A stretch of 64,000 bases of DNA from JACVRW01 sp963803245 (GCA_963803245.1 CAWDLI010000004.1:1-64000), one strand, 5' to 3'; shown: positions 37,205 through 46,300, counted from the stretch's first letter. A program made the numbers and translations. Notes: generated from the letters alone by a model not told the origin.

Positions 37205-38068
37205 GTGGCGGCGGCTCCAGCGGGGGAGCAGACTCTCGATCGTCGCGCGGTGAGGGTGATCACGTGGAACGTGGCTCGCCGCTCGTCCCGCCTGGTTGAG
37301 CAGGCCGCCGCTCTAGCCAGTCGGGAGCCTGACGTGGTTGCTCTTCAGGAAGTCACCGACACGACGCTCCCGCTCTGGCGGGCCGTGCTGGACCGCATCG
37401 GGCTGCCCCACGTCCGAGCCTCTCTGGAGACGGCCGATCCTTCCCGCGTGCCGGCTTCGAGACGCCGCACCGGAGTGCTGGTGGGGTCGGGTGGCGCGCT
37501 TCGGGATCCGCCGGCGACGCTGCCGGTCCCCTGGGCCGAGACCGCGGTAGCCGCGGTGGCCGCGACCGCCATCGGGCCTGTCGAGATCCACTGCCTCCAC
37601 GTGCCCAACGCCGCGAACGGCCAGGTGAAGGCGGACACGCTCCGCGCCGTGCGCGAGGGCTTGAGCGTCGCACCGCCGGTGGCGCGCGTGGTGTGCGGCG
37701 ACCTCAACACACCACGCCGCGAGCTCGAGAGTGGCGAGGTGGTGTCGTTCGCCAGAGACTCGCGCGGCCGCCTGCGGCCCGAGCGCGGAAGCGAGTGGGA
37801 CGACGCCGAGCTCGGGGTCGTCCCCGGTCTCCGGGAACTCGGCTACCAGGACGCCTATCGCTCACTGCACGGCTACGCATCCCGGGAGCCGAGCTGGACG
37901 TGGCAGCGAATCTCAGGTCATGCCGGGGGCTGGCGCCTCGACCACCTGTTCACCTCGGCGGAGCTGGAGCCGGCGGCCTGTGCCTACCACCACACCTGGC
38001 GCGATGAGGGGTTGAGCGACCACTCGGCCCTGGAGGCCGACGTGGTCCACGGCAAGGTGGAGCCGTAA
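37205..38068 (+). CDS. Endonuclease/exonuclease/phosphatase-family protein
   Basis: 287 aa from GTG 37205 (GGAGG 10 nt upstream); GTGs at 37250 and 37256 are alternatives. EEP signature in order: VITWNVARR, VVALQEVTD, VVCGDLNTPRRE, and the C-terminal LSDHSALEADV catalytic His. Metal-dependent phosphodiesterase fold; substrate could be DNA, lipid or nucleotide. No signal peptide. Confidence 0.87.
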   Translation: MAAAPAGEQTLDRRAVRVITWNVARRSSRLVEQAAALASREPDVVALQEVTDTTLPLWRAVLDRIGLPHVRASLETADPSRVPASRRRTGVLVGSGGALRDPPATLPVPWAETAVAAVAATAIGPVEIHCLHVPNAANGQVKADTLRAVREGLSVAPPVARVVCGDLNTPRRELESGEVVSFARDSRGRLRPERGSEWDDAELGVVPGLRELGYQDAYRSLHGYASREPSWTWQRISGHAGGWRLDHLFTSAELEPAACAYHHTWRDEGLSDHSALEADVVHGKVEP

Positions 38069-38118
38069 ACGTCCTCGCCGATCTCACACGGCGGACGGCC
38101 GGCGCGTCCTACTGACAC

Positions 38119-38856
38119 ATGACCAAGATCGCTCTCATCACCGGCGCGAACAGGGGCCTCGGCCTCGAGACCGCCCGTCAGCTGGGCCGGACAGGCGTCA
38201 CCACGATCATCGCGGGGCGCGATCGGGCCAAGGCGGAGCGGGCGGCGACCGAGCTGCGCCGCGAAGGCCTCGACGCCGGATCGGTGCAGCTCGACGTCAC
38301 CTCGCCCGCCAGCGTCCAGGCCGCCGCCCAGCACGTGCAGCGGGAGCACGGACGCCTGGACATCCTGATCAACAACGCGGGCATCCTCCCCGAGGCCACA
38401 GCGGAGAGAAACGGGCCTCTGAACAAGGAGATGTTCAAGAAGACCTACGCGACGAACGTGTTCGGCGTCGTCTCGGTCATCGAAGAGTTCCTGCCGCTGC
38501 TGCGCGAGTCGGACGCCGGGCGCATCGTCAACGTCTCGAGCACGATGGGCTCGCTCACCGAGCAGAGCGATCCGGCCTCGCCCTGGTACGAGGTCATCGT
38601 CCCCGCGTACATCTCGTCGAAGTCGGCGCTCAACGCGGTCACCGTCGAACTGGCCAAGCTGCTCAGGGACACGCCGATCAAGGTCAACTCGATCTGCCCC
38701 GGCTGGGTGAAGACCGACCTCGGCGGGCCCGACAACCGCGCCGCCGCCCCCATGACCACCGAGCAAGCGGCGCCGATCATCGTCGAGATGGCCTCGATCG
38801 CCACCGACGGACCGAGCGGCCGGTTCGTCGATCGCGACGGCAGCGTCGCCTGGTGA
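38119..38856 (+). CDS. Short-chain dehydrogenase/reductase
   Basis: 245 aa classical SDR. Cofactor motif TGANRGLG (8-15), NNAGILPE, catalytic Ser in VNVSSTMG and Tyr/Lys in PAYISSKSALNAV, and the SICPGWVKTDLGG C-terminal block common in carbonyl-reductase-like SDRs. NADPH use is suggested by the Arg after the first glycine region. Convergent with the MmyB-like regulator (8-nt gap). Confidence 0.92.
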   Translation: MTKIALITGANRGLGLETARQLGRTGVTTIIAGRDRAKAERAATELRREGLDAGSVQLDVTSPASVQAAAQHVQREHGRLDILINNAGILPEATAERNGPLNKEMFKKTYATNVFGVVSVIEEFLPLLRESDAGRIVNVSSTMGSLTEQSDPASPWYEVIVPAYISSKSALNAVTVELAKLLRDTPIKVNSICPGWVKTDLGGPDNRAAAPMTTEQAAPIIVEMASIATDGPSGRFVDRDGSVAW

Positions 38857-38864
38857 CAGCCGCG

Positions 38865-39665
38865 CTATTCGCGCAATCCACCGAGTTCCGCGAGCCGCGC
38901 TGCGCTTCTTGCGTCCATGGGCACGAAGGTCTCGATCGCGAGGTTTGCCGCCGTCACCTCCAGCGGTGCCCCGAGGGTGGCGATCACGGTGAAGAGGCTG
39001 ACCTCGCCGAGCGGCGTACGCAGATCCAGTGAGACCACCGGCTGGGTCGCGTGGCCGTCCGGCGGATCATCCGGCAGGTAGGACTCGACCTCCTCGATGA
39101 GCTCGGCGAGGGCGGGATCGGCGTCGTCGCGGCTCCTCCGCTTCAGCCGGTGAATCAGCGGCGCGTTGCACGCGGCGGTCATCGACGAGATCCGCGGGAG
39201 GCCGCCCGGGTGAACGCCGAGGCGGAGCATGTTGATCGGTGGCTCGAGGAGCCCTGGGTCGACGCCGTCCCAGAGGAGCGACGCCGCGCGATTCGCCTCG
39301 ATCAGGTTCCAGAGCCCATCGACGATCAATGCCGGGTTCGGCTCGTACGCCTCCAACAGCCTGCTCAGCGACTCCCGCAGGGGCTGCATCACCTCGCCGT
39401 CGTAGGGCTGCTCCAGATAGGGAGGAGCGAAGCCCCCTGCGAGCAGTAGGCGGTTGCGCTCGGCGATCGGCAAGTCGAGGTGCTGGGCCAGGTGGACGAG
39501 GAGCTGGCGACTCGGGCTGGAGCGGCCGGTCTCGACGAAGCTCAGGTGCTTGGTCGAGACGTTCGCGTCCAGGGACAGCTCGAGCTGGCTGAGGCGGCGT
39601 TGCGTGCGCCAGAAGCGGATCAGCTCGCCCGCGGTCCGGGGCTCCTGCTCAGTCTGAACGACCAC
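38865..39665 (-). CDS. XRE-type regulator with MmyB-like ligand-binding domain
   Basis: 266 aa. HTH at ~12-68 (GELIRFWRTQRRLSQLELSL, STKHLSFVETGRSSPSRQLL) and a C-terminal PAS-like MmyB domain (~100-260; NPALIVDGLWNLIEANRAA, GEVSLFTVIATLGAPLEVT). These regulators typically repress a neighbouring redox gene. Here the divergent neighbour is an NTF2-like protein, with a perfect inverted repeat between them. Confidence 0.9.
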   Translation of the reverse strand: MVVQTEQEPRTAGELIRFWRTQRRLSQLELSLDANVSTKHLSFVETGRSSPSRQLLVHLAQHLDLPIAERNRLLLAGGFAPPYLEQPYDGEVMQPLRESLSRLLEAYEPNPALIVDGLWNLIEANRAASLLWDGVDPGLLEPPINMLRLGVHPGGLPRISSMTAACNAPLIHRLKRRSRDDADPALAELIEEVESYLPDDPPDGHATQPVVSLDLRTPLGEVSLFTVIATLGAPLEVTAANLAIETFVPMDARSAARLAELGGLRE

Positions 39666-39700
39666 CCGATTGAAGGTATCGGGGTGTCCGCTCCGGTTCC

Positions 39701-39717
39701 ATTACCCGAGAGGTAAT
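39701..39717. promoter_or_regulatory. Perfect inverted repeat, candidate operator of the MmyB-like regulator
   Basis: ATTACCCGAGAGGTAAT: 6-bp arms with a 5-nt spacer, in the 115-nt gap between the divergent XRE and NTF2-like genes. A further GAGGTAAC half-site-like element lies just before the NTF2 ATG at 39781 and may double as its ribosome-binding region. Confidence 0.55.
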
Positions 39718-39780
39718 CGACGCGCGGCCCTACCTCCGGGACCGTTGAAGCGAAGCAAGCGACGACAACGGAGGTAACCG

Positions 39781-40197
39781 ATGACCGATACACAGGCTTT
39801 CGCCGAGAACTACCTCTCGCTCTGGAACGAGCCCGATGCCGACCGGCGCCGGCGGATGATCGCCGAGCTCTGGACGGAGGACGGGAGGCACATCCTCCAG
39901 CCGCCGCAGGAGATCCGAGAGGTCGCGGCGCGACCCGGGCTCGCCATGACGGCGAGTCTCGAGGCACGGGGATACGAGGAGATAGAGGCTCGCGCGGCGA
40001 GCGCGTACGAGCACTGGGTCGGCTCCGAAGGGCTCAGCTTCCAGGGGCGCGACGACGCCGAGCGACTCGGCGACGTCGTCAAGTTCCACTGGGAGGCCGT
40101 CGGCGAGGACGGCCAGGCGTTGGCTGTCGGGCTCGTCTTCCTCGTCCTCACCGCGGACGGCCGGATCGAGCGCGACTACACGTTCGTCGTCGCGTAG
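39781..40197 (+). CDS. NTF2-like/SnoaL-like protein
   Basis: 138 aa. Begins MTDTQAFAENYLSLWNEPDA (typical first helix), then RMIAELWTEDGRHILQPP and VVKFHWEAVGEDGQALAVG to RDYTFVVA. GGAGG Shine-Dalgarno upstream. Divergent from the MmyB-like regulator and its probable target. Substrate unknown. Confidence 0.85.
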   Translation: MTDTQAFAENYLSLWNEPDADRRRRMIAELWTEDGRHILQPPQEIREVAARPGLAMTASLEARGYEEIEARAASAYEHWVGSEGLSFQGRDDAERLGDVVKFHWEAVGEDGQALAVGLVFLVLTADGRIERDYTFVVA

Positions 40198-40204
40198 GCC
40201 ATGG

Positions 40205-40360
40205 TCCCGGCCGGGCCAACCTCTCTGAGCGCTGGGAGTCGCAGGCGGCCGTCAAAGCCTTCCGCAGACGGGCCCACCGCAGCAAGCAAGGAGCGGCAAT
40301 CATCTCGGGGCTCGGTGGCCGAGTACCTCGGTCGACCGAACTCCCAGGCTCCTAGGTGGC
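40205..40360 (+). pseudogene. Remnant of an antibiotic-biosynthesis-monooxygenase (ABM) domain protein
   Basis: In one frame RANLSERWESQAAVKAFRR resembles the C-terminal strand-helix of ABM proteins. About 20 residues later the matching sense moves by one frame (AAII... in one frame, SVAEYLG in another). There is no start, and the N-terminal half is missing. The rest of the 330-nt gap up to the methyltransferase (40361-40528) shows no gene. Low-confidence relic. Confidence 0.35.
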
Positions 40361-40528
40361 CGCCGTCCCGTCGTCCACGGGAGTACGGCGCCGGTCATTC
40401 AGGCGCGAAGCGAAGCTGGCGTTGGAGCGGATGTCGACCTGTGGGACGATCGTCGTCGCAGCGCGGAGACTGGGCGCTGCTTTCCGGAAGGAGTCGCCAC
40501 GCCGTCAGATCGTCCGGACTTCTCGAGC

Positions 40529-41794
40529 ATGGCAGACGACTACGCGCAGCACGCCCTCTCGCAGCGCGCAGCGTTCGAGGCGACCCACCCGGCCGTGTTG
40601 GCCGCCGCGCGGCAGTTTTCGGAGGAGCCGGTGCTCCGCGTGGTCGATCTCGGCGCCGCCGATGGGGTCAACTCTCACGGCCTCATCCGTGCTATCGCCG
40701 AAGAGCGCGCCGGCCGGCCGCTGATCTACGCGCTCGTCGATCTCCCCACCAACGCGTGGGGGGTCGCTGCAGACCACCTACGGCACGCGTTCGGTGATCG
40801 AGTGGACGGAACCGGGTTCGTCGTCATCCCTGCGCCGGGCGAAGCCGGCCGGGCGGTCTCAGACGTCGGTACCGGGGCCCACTACGCCTCGGCGGAGGCC
40901 CACGGCGAGGCCTGCCGCCGCGCGGTCGAGCACGGCCCGCCCCCGGCCACGGTGATCAGCCTGACGGGCATTCCCCTCCAGCAGGCGCCCTGCCTGCCGT
41001 CGGGCAGCGTGCACGTAGCAGTCACGGGGACGGCGATGCACTGGGTCGCCGACGCGGGCGGCCTGGCCTCGACAGGGTCCGTCTTTCCGGGGTACCGCGA
41101 CCACACCGACGGAGCCGAACGGCAAGCCTGGCGCGTGGCCGCGGCGCGCCAGTGGCAGCAGCTGCTCGAGATGCGCGGCATGGAGCTCGCGCCGGGCGGC
41201 CGGTTCATCGCTGCGCTCCCGGCCTCCCCCGCTCCTTGCCCGGAACGGACGGGGCTCTACGCCGAGATCATCGGCGACATGAACCGGCTGCTCGCCGACT
41301 GGTGCCGCGCGGAGCGCATCGCCGCGGCCACCGTCGCCGCGGTCGTCGTTCCGGTGTGGATGCGGACACTCGATGAGATCCGCCGCCCCTTCGAGGCGAG
41401 CGGAGGGCGCATCGCCGGCCTCGAGCTCGAGCGCGCCGAGCTCTTCCGCCTCGACAACCCCTACTGGGACGACGATCCCGCCGTGTTCGCGCGGGCCTAT
41501 GTGCGGAGCGTGACCGCGTGGGGCACGCCGCTCTTCCTCCGCGCCTTCGCGCGCGAGGGCAAGGACCGCGCCCCCGGTCTCCTCGCCGACTTCCTCAGAG
41601 AGCTCGAGGACCGCGTCGCGGAAGCCCCCGACCGCTACCGCCGGGACTACATCGAGGCCCTCGTCATCTGCCGGAAGGTGGACAGCATCGAGTGCGACCC
41701 GGCGCGTCATGAATGGAGGTCTCTATGGGCCGAACCGATGGACACACGCGAGTACAGAGGGTGGCTCAACTCGCCGTCGCCGTTTCCTGAGTGA
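40529..41794 (+). CDS. SABATH-type carboxyl methyltransferase-like protein
   Basis: 421 aa. SAM-binding block LRVVDLGAADGVNSHGLI (compare plant DLGCSSGPNT), a SABATH-like SGSVHVAVTGTAMHWVAD strand (compare SSYSLHWLS), then APGGRFIAALPASP and a long helical cap including a Trp/Tyr-rich NPYWDDDPAVFARAY region. The fold is best known from plant salicylate/jasmonate methyltransferases; bacterial members methylate small carboxylates. The ATG at 40529 lacks a strong Shine-Dalgarno. No biosynthetic partners adjoin it. Confidence 0.75.
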   Translation: MADDYAQHALSQRAAFEATHPAVLAAARQFSEEPVLRVVDLGAADGVNSHGLIRAIAEERAGRPLIYALVDLPTNAWGVAADHLRHAFGDRVDGTGFVVIPAPGEAGRAVSDVGTGAHYASAEAHGEACRRAVEHGPPPATVISLTGIPLQQAPCLPSGSVHVAVTGTAMHWVADAGGLASTGSVFPGYRDHTDGAERQAWRVAAARQWQQLLEMRGMELAPGGRFIAALPASPAPCPERTGLYAEIIGDMNRLLADWCRAERIAAATVAAVVVPVWMRTLDEIRRPFEASGGRIAGLELERAELFRLDNPYWDDDPAVFARAYVRSVTAWGTPLFLRAFAREGKDRAPGLLADFLRELEDRVAEAPDRYRRDYIEALVICRKVDSIECDPARHEWRSLWAEPMDTREYRGWLNSPSPFPE

Positions 41795-41804
41795 GACGAG
41801 CGTG

Positions 41805-42443
41805 CTAATTGACCACCCGGTAGCGAATGTGGATCGTGCCGGGAGCCTCGAGCACGCGCACCAGCTCGAGCTCCGGCTCTCCCGGCTCGAAGCCGTCGAG
41901 GAGCCGCTCCCCCGCGCCGAGGATCACCGGGGACACCTGAAGGTCGACCTCGTCGACCAGCCCGGCCTTGAGGGCCTGCTGGGCGCATGAGGCGCCGCCG
42001 GCGATGGAGATGTTCTGGCCTCCGGCGACCGCCTTCGCCTGCTCGTAGGCGGACTCGATCCCTTCGGTGACGAAGTGGAAGGTCGTGCCTCCCTCCATCT
42101 CGATCGGATCGTGGGCGTGGTGGGTGAGGACGTAGGTCGGAGCGTGGTATGGCGGATCGTCTCCCCACCAGCCCTTCCAGTCCGAGTCGCCCCATTCGCC
42201 GCGGATCGGGCCGAACATGTTCCGCCCCATGATGAAGGCGCCCATCCCGTCCATCATCTCCGACATCACCTGCTTGTTGACGGGGTGTCCGCCGCTCTCG
42301 GGCCCCTCATCGATGTGCCACCTGTGCAGCTCGATCCCGCCGACGCCGAGGGGATTGTCCTCGTCCTGGTTGGGTCCGGCGACGAAGCCGTCGGCGGACA
42401 CTGACATCGAGAGATTCACTTTGTTGCCGGCCTGCGTGCTCAT
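41805..42443 (-). CDS. Dihydrofolate-reductase-fold (RibD C-terminal) protein
   Basis: 212 aa. NLSMSVSADGFVAGPNQDED, GAFIMGRNMFGPIRGEW, ISIAGGASCAQQALKAGLVDEV, VILGAGERLLDGFEP. Closest in style to the longer reductases of this family; NADPH-binding is likely from the GGAS motif. Convergent with the SABATH-like gene (10-nt gap). Confidence 0.88.
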   Translation of the reverse strand: MSTQAGNKVNLSMSVSADGFVAGPNQDEDNPLGVGGIELHRWHIDEGPESGGHPVNKQVMSEMMDGMGAFIMGRNMFGPIRGEWGDSDWKGWWGDDPPYHAPTYVLTHHAHDPIEMEGGTTFHFVTEGIESAYEQAKAVAGGQNISIAGGASCAQQALKAGLVDEVDLQVSPVILGAGERLLDGFEPGEPELELVRVLEAPGTIHIRYRVVN

Positions 42444-42917
42444 GCGGCACTCCTGTCAGGGTTGCGATCCGGTAGCTGAGGTGCGTCACCGCGGGAGTCT
42501 CGATTGTCCGGATTCTCCACCAACCGGCACTTTCGTTGCCCCGGTCCCGGTCTCCGGTCGCCGGCCTCTTGCACGCCTCACGCACAAATTGGGACCGGAT
42601 CGGGACTTGAGAGATCTCGTCAGCTGTCCCTAGGAACGCGAAAGGGCCGCGATCGCGGCCCTTTCGTAGGTAGCGGGGGCCCGATTCGTCCCTCCGAGCG
42701 ACGCTCCCATCGTCCAGCGCTATCGCTTGGCCGCTTAGGCGACTGCATCTCAGGCGCTTCGCGCAAGGAACCGGCGCGTCCAGGGGTTGCCCTTCGCTGC
42801 CGACTGCAGCGGGATCTCGCTTCACGAAAGCCTTCACGGGTCGGCGCTGCGGCTGAGCGGCAGACCGGCCACATACCCACGGTCAAGTTGTGCTCAAGGA
42901 ACGCCGATCAATGTCCT
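42444..42917. other. 474-nt non-coding interval with palindrome and tRNA-end relic
   Basis: No supportable gene. Holds a 28-bp perfect palindrome (42639-42666) joined to a decayed tRNA 3' end (to ~42690). The last ~20 nt before the secreted protein's ATG carry no strong Shine-Dalgarno. Confidence 0.6.
42634..42690 (-). repeat. Decayed copy of tRNA-fMet 3' end plus terminator
   Basis: A 28-bp perfect palindrome (42639-42666, arms CGAAAGGGCCGCGA) is followed on the plus strand by GTAGCGGGGGC, two changed bases and GATTCG. This has the same order and spacing as the terminator and 3' end of the intact initiator tRNA at 58962-59010 (hairpin, then GTAGCGGGGGCGGGATTCG). The T-arm is mutated and no other tRNA part remains. 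The palindrome itself could still act as a bidirectional terminator for the reductase transcript. Confidence 0.5.
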
Positions 42918-43937
42918 ATGCGTACTTCTGCCCGCCTCCTGGCTCTGCTGGGGGCTGTGTTTCTGCTGTGTCTTGCCGGCACCGCCGCGGCCAGGGACGA
43001 CGACCGGCCCAGCGTGGTATCCGCCGCCGCGGTCGAGGTGACCTCGACCGGCGCGGTACTCCGCGGCAACGTCAATCCGAATGACGAGAAGGCTCTGTAC
43101 CGCTTCGAGTACGGCACCAGCACTTCATATGGCGCGACGTCCCTGTGGAAGTCGCTCCCGGACTCGGAGGACTGGTTCTTGGTCAGCGAGGCGATCACCG
43201 GACTGGAGCCGGGGACGACTTACAACTACCGCGTGGTGGCCACGGACCCGAAGAAGGAGGCGAAGCACACAACCTACGGGCCCGACCGCTCTTTCACCAC
43301 GCTCGCTGAGCCTGTCGCCGGTGAACAGCCGCCTTCGGCCCCGGATCCCGCTCCCGTGGGACCGGTCCCCCCGGTCGAGACGTCCGACGGTCCCCAGCTG
43401 GGCTCGAGCGTCGGTGCGGATATCCGTGGTGGCACGGTGAACATCCGCCAACCTGGCGCTGCTACTTCGGTGCCCCTCGCCGCTGGATCGGTGGTGCCGC
43501 TTGGCAGCGTTATCGATGCGACTCGGGGCAGTGTTGCGCTCACCTCCGTTCTGCCCTCGGGCGATACTCAGACCGGCCGTTTCGGCGGCGGTGCGTTCAA
43601 GGTGCGGCAGGGGCGAAGGGGCTACATCGATCTCTATCTGCGCGGCAAGCCGTGCCCCCGCAGCGGCAAGGACCGCGCGGCCAGGGGCTCTGTCACCGCC
43701 TTCGCATCGCGCCGCTCCGGCCGCCGGCTCTTCGGCCGCGACCGCGGCGGACGGTTCCGCACTCACGGACGGAATAGCCACGCCACGGTGCGCGGCACTC
43801 GCTGGATGGTGGAGGACCGCTGCAATGGCACGCTGACTCGCGTGAGCGAGGGCGCCGTGGTGGTGCGGGACTTCGCCAAGAAGAAGCGGGTGCTGGTCAA
43901 GGCGGGCCAGAGGTACCTGGCCCGCCCGCGCCACTAG
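42918..43937 (+). CDS. Exported fibronectin-III-like / FecR-like protein
   Basis: 339 aa. Sec signal peptide (~1-25, hydrophobic core LLALLGAVFLLCLAGTAAA). FN3-like domain ~32-125 (TSTGAVLRGNVNPNDEKA, FEYGTSTSYGA, TYNYRVVATDP), a Pro-rich linker, then a FecR-like beta domain (VPLAAGSVVPLGSVIDATRG, FKVRQGRRGYIDL) and a basic C-terminal part. ATG 42918. It lies 13 nt before the CHASE2-HD-GYP gene and probably supplies an extracytoplasmic partner or ligand-binding surface for it. Confidence 0.82.
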   Translation: MRTSARLLALLGAVFLLCLAGTAAARDDDRPSVVSAAAVEVTSTGAVLRGNVNPNDEKALYRFEYGTSTSYGATSLWKSLPDSEDWFLVSEAITGLEPGTTYNYRVVATDPKKEAKHTTYGPDRSFTTLAEPVAGEQPPSAPDPAPVGPVPPVETSDGPQLGSSVGADIRGGTVNIRQPGAATSVPLAAGSVVPLGSVIDATRGSVALTSVLPSGDTQTGRFGGGAFKVRQGRRGYIDLYLRGKPCPRSGKDRAARGSVTAFASRRSGRRLFGRDRGGRFRTHGRNSHATVRGTRWMVEDRCNGTLTRVSEGAVVVRDFAKKKRVLVKAGQRYLARPRH

Positions 43938-43950
43938 AGGCTCCGGGCCG

Positions 43951-45744
43951 ATGGGGCGCGTCCGCTCCGCGACCGCCGGCTTCGCCGCGCTCGCGACAAT
44001 CGCCGCGGTGGCCTTCGCGGTCGCGGCGGCCGGCAACGCCACCGGCGTGCTGGACGGCCTCGAGCGTGAGACGCTCAAGCCTCGCTTCGACATCCGCGGC
44101 TCCGACCGCCCGGACGACGTGGTCGTCGTGGGGATCGACGCCAAGACGTTCGCCGACCTCGGTGACCAGTGGCCGTTCCCGCGCTCGCTACACGGCCGCG
44201 TGATCCGCCAACTCCACGCCGCGGGCGCTCGCGAGATCGTCTACGACGTCCAGTTCACCGAGCAGACCGAGCCACGGGAGGACCTCGCTCTGTTCCGCGC
44301 CCTCGGCGACGTGGGTGGCGCGGTGCTGGCCACGAGCGAAAGCGACGGCCGCGGTCACACCAACGTGCTCGGCGGCGACGACAATCTGCGCGAGGTGAAC
44401 TCGCGCGCCGCCGCCTCCGACCTGACCAACGACGGCGGCGGCGCGGTCATCCGCTTCCCGCGCACGGTGAACCGGCTCGAGACGCTCGCCGTGGCCGCGG
44501 CGAAGCGTGTCGGTGCGCCGGCCCTTCCGGCCGAGCGTTTCGAAGCCGGCGGGGCGTGGATCGACTATCGGGGTCCCGCGGGGACCATCCCCTCCGTCTC
44601 CTTCTCCGACGTGCTCAACGGGCGCTTCGCCCCAGAATCGGTTCGCGGGCGCGTGGTGGTGGTCGGCGCCTCCGCCCCGACCCTCCGCGACGTGCACACC
44701 ACCCCGATGGGCGGGGATAGGCTGATGGCGGGCGCCGAGGTCCAGGCCAATGCGATCTGGACCGCGATGCACGGTCTGCCATTACGTAGCGCCCCACCCG
44801 TGCTCGGGCTGATCCTGCTCGCATTGCTCGCGCTCGCACCACCGCTCGCCGGCACCCGCCTGCCCGGAGTGACGGTGGGCGCCCTCATGGCGGTGGCTGG
44901 AGCGGCCCTCCTGATCGGCGCCCAGCTGGCGTTCCAGGCGGGGCTGGTCCTCGACGTCGTAGCGCCGCTGGTAGCGCTCGTGGTGTCCGCGGTGGCGTCC
45001 ATCGCCTGGAGCCAGCTCACCGAACACCGAGCCCGACTCCTCGTGGTGCACGACAACGAACTGCTCGAGACTCGCGTGCGTGAGCGCACCGAGGAGCTGA
45101 GACGCACCCAGCTGGAGCTCGTTCGCCGTCTCGGAGCCGCCGTCGAGTGGCGCGACGCCGACACCGGCCTGCATGTGGACCGCATCGGCAGGTTCTCCGA
45201 GCGGCTCGCACTCGCCGCCGGAATGAGCAAGACAGATGCAGAGCTCTTGCGCCAGGCCAGCGTGCTCCACGATGTTGGCAAGGTGGGCATCCCGGATCGC
45301 ATCCTCAACAAGCCGGGCCCCCTGGACGCCCACGAGTGGGAAGTGATGAAAACGCACACCACGATCGGCGCCAGCATCCTCGAGGGGTCCGAATCGGATC
45401 TAATGCGCCTGGCGCGGACCGTCGCGCTGACCCACCACGAGAACTGGGATGGCAGCGGATACCCGGCCGGCCTGCGCGGGGAGGACATTCCTCTCGCCGG
45501 TCGCATCTGCGCGATCTGTGACGTGTTCGACGCCCTGCTCGCGCCACGCCCTTACAAGAACCCGTGGGGGATCGACGATGTCATCTCGGAGATCGCGAGC
45601 CTGCGCGGCACGAAGTTCGACCCGTCGCTCGTGGACGCGTTTCTACCGCTCGCACGGTCGATGCACGCAGAGGACTTCAAGGGCGGCCGCGACGTGCCCC
45701 AGGGCGCCAATCGCGTCGATCTCTACGCGGGCGCCGCCCGGTAG
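43951..45744 (+). CDS. CHASE2-sensor HD-GYP cyclic-di-GMP phosphodiesterase
   Basis: 597 aa. TM1 ~7-27, extracytoplasmic CHASE2 domain ~30-275 (DVVVVGIDAKTFADLGDQWP, REIVYDVQFTE), three TM helices ~285-350, a short coiled coil (LLETRVRERTEELRRTQLEL) and HD-GYP ~395-585. HD-GYP motifs are complete: LHDVGKVGIPD and THHENWDGSGYP, so it should hydrolyse c-di-GMP at a di-/tri-metal site. Coupled to the upstream FecR-like exported protein. A signalling protein in the cytoplasmic membrane. Confidence 0.9.
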   Translation: MGRVRSATAGFAALATIAAVAFAVAAAGNATGVLDGLERETLKPRFDIRGSDRPDDVVVVGIDAKTFADLGDQWPFPRSLHGRVIRQLHAAGAREIVYDVQFTEQTEPREDLALFRALGDVGGAVLATSESDGRGHTNVLGGDDNLREVNSRAAASDLTNDGGGAVIRFPRTVNRLETLAVAAAKRVGAPALPAERFEAGGAWIDYRGPAGTIPSVSFSDVLNGRFAPESVRGRVVVVGASAPTLRDVHTTPMGGDRLMAGAEVQANAIWTAMHGLPLRSAPPVLGLILLALLALAPPLAGTRLPGVTVGALMAVAGAALLIGAQLAFQAGLVLDVVAPLVALVVSAVASIAWSQLTEHRARLLVVHDNELLETRVRERTEELRRTQLELVRRLGAAVEWRDADTGLHVDRIGRFSERLALAAGMSKTDAELLRQASVLHDVGKVGIPDRILNKPGPLDAHEWEVMKTHTTIGASILEGSESDLMRLARTVALTHHENWDGSGYPAGLRGEDIPLAGRICAICDVFDALLAPRPYKNPWGIDDVISEIASLRGTKFDPSLVDAFLPLARSMHAEDFKGGRDVPQGANRVDLYAGAAR

Positions 45745-45877
45745 GTCCTGCGCATGGGCGCGGCCGGATACGAACCAGTGACCCCTCGCATGTGAACGGG
45801 GGCGACCGGCTGCACAGGCCATCCTCGACCCTACGGGCAACCGGGCGAGGTGGTTCCTGTTCGTAGGCGTCAACCGC

Positions 45878-46300
45878 TCACGGCGCGGGCGCGCCATCGG
45901 CTGACGGCTTGCTCCAGGTCACGTCCACGTGAGCTGTTGAGGCCTCGACCGCGTGAGCGGCTACCAGCGTCGCGTCCAGCGCGAGCATGATCAGCTCACG
46001 CAGCTGCTCCCGCGTGATCTCCCGGTGCGCCAGCCAGCGCACAACCGCTCCTTCCATGAAGTGCATGTGCGCATGCAGCGCCGCCAGCAGGACTTTCGAG
46101 CGCCGCGCGATCTCCGGGTCGGACGTGGTTGCCGCGACGCCGGCGACGAAGGCGTCGAGGTCGCGCTCGCGCGTCCGCTCGATCAGCGCAGCGACCTTGC
46201 GGTTGGTGACACCTCCCGTCAAGAGCGCGCGGAATCCGGCGGCATGCGCTTCCGCGAACGTGATGCTCGTCCCCCAAGGCCCGCCGGCAGGACGAACTCC
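45878..46300 (-). pseudogene. C-terminal fragment of a TetR-family regulator
   Basis: The 3' ~115 codons read as a helical TetR_C domain (RSKVLLAALHAHMHFMEGAV, ITREQLRELIMLALDATLVA). The frame continues upstream to about 46300 (FAEAHAAGFRALL) but no HTH is present and no good start; the only start-like codon is a TTG at 46222. The DNA-binding half appears lost where the sequence meets a hydrolase fragment on the other strand. Confidence 0.55.
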
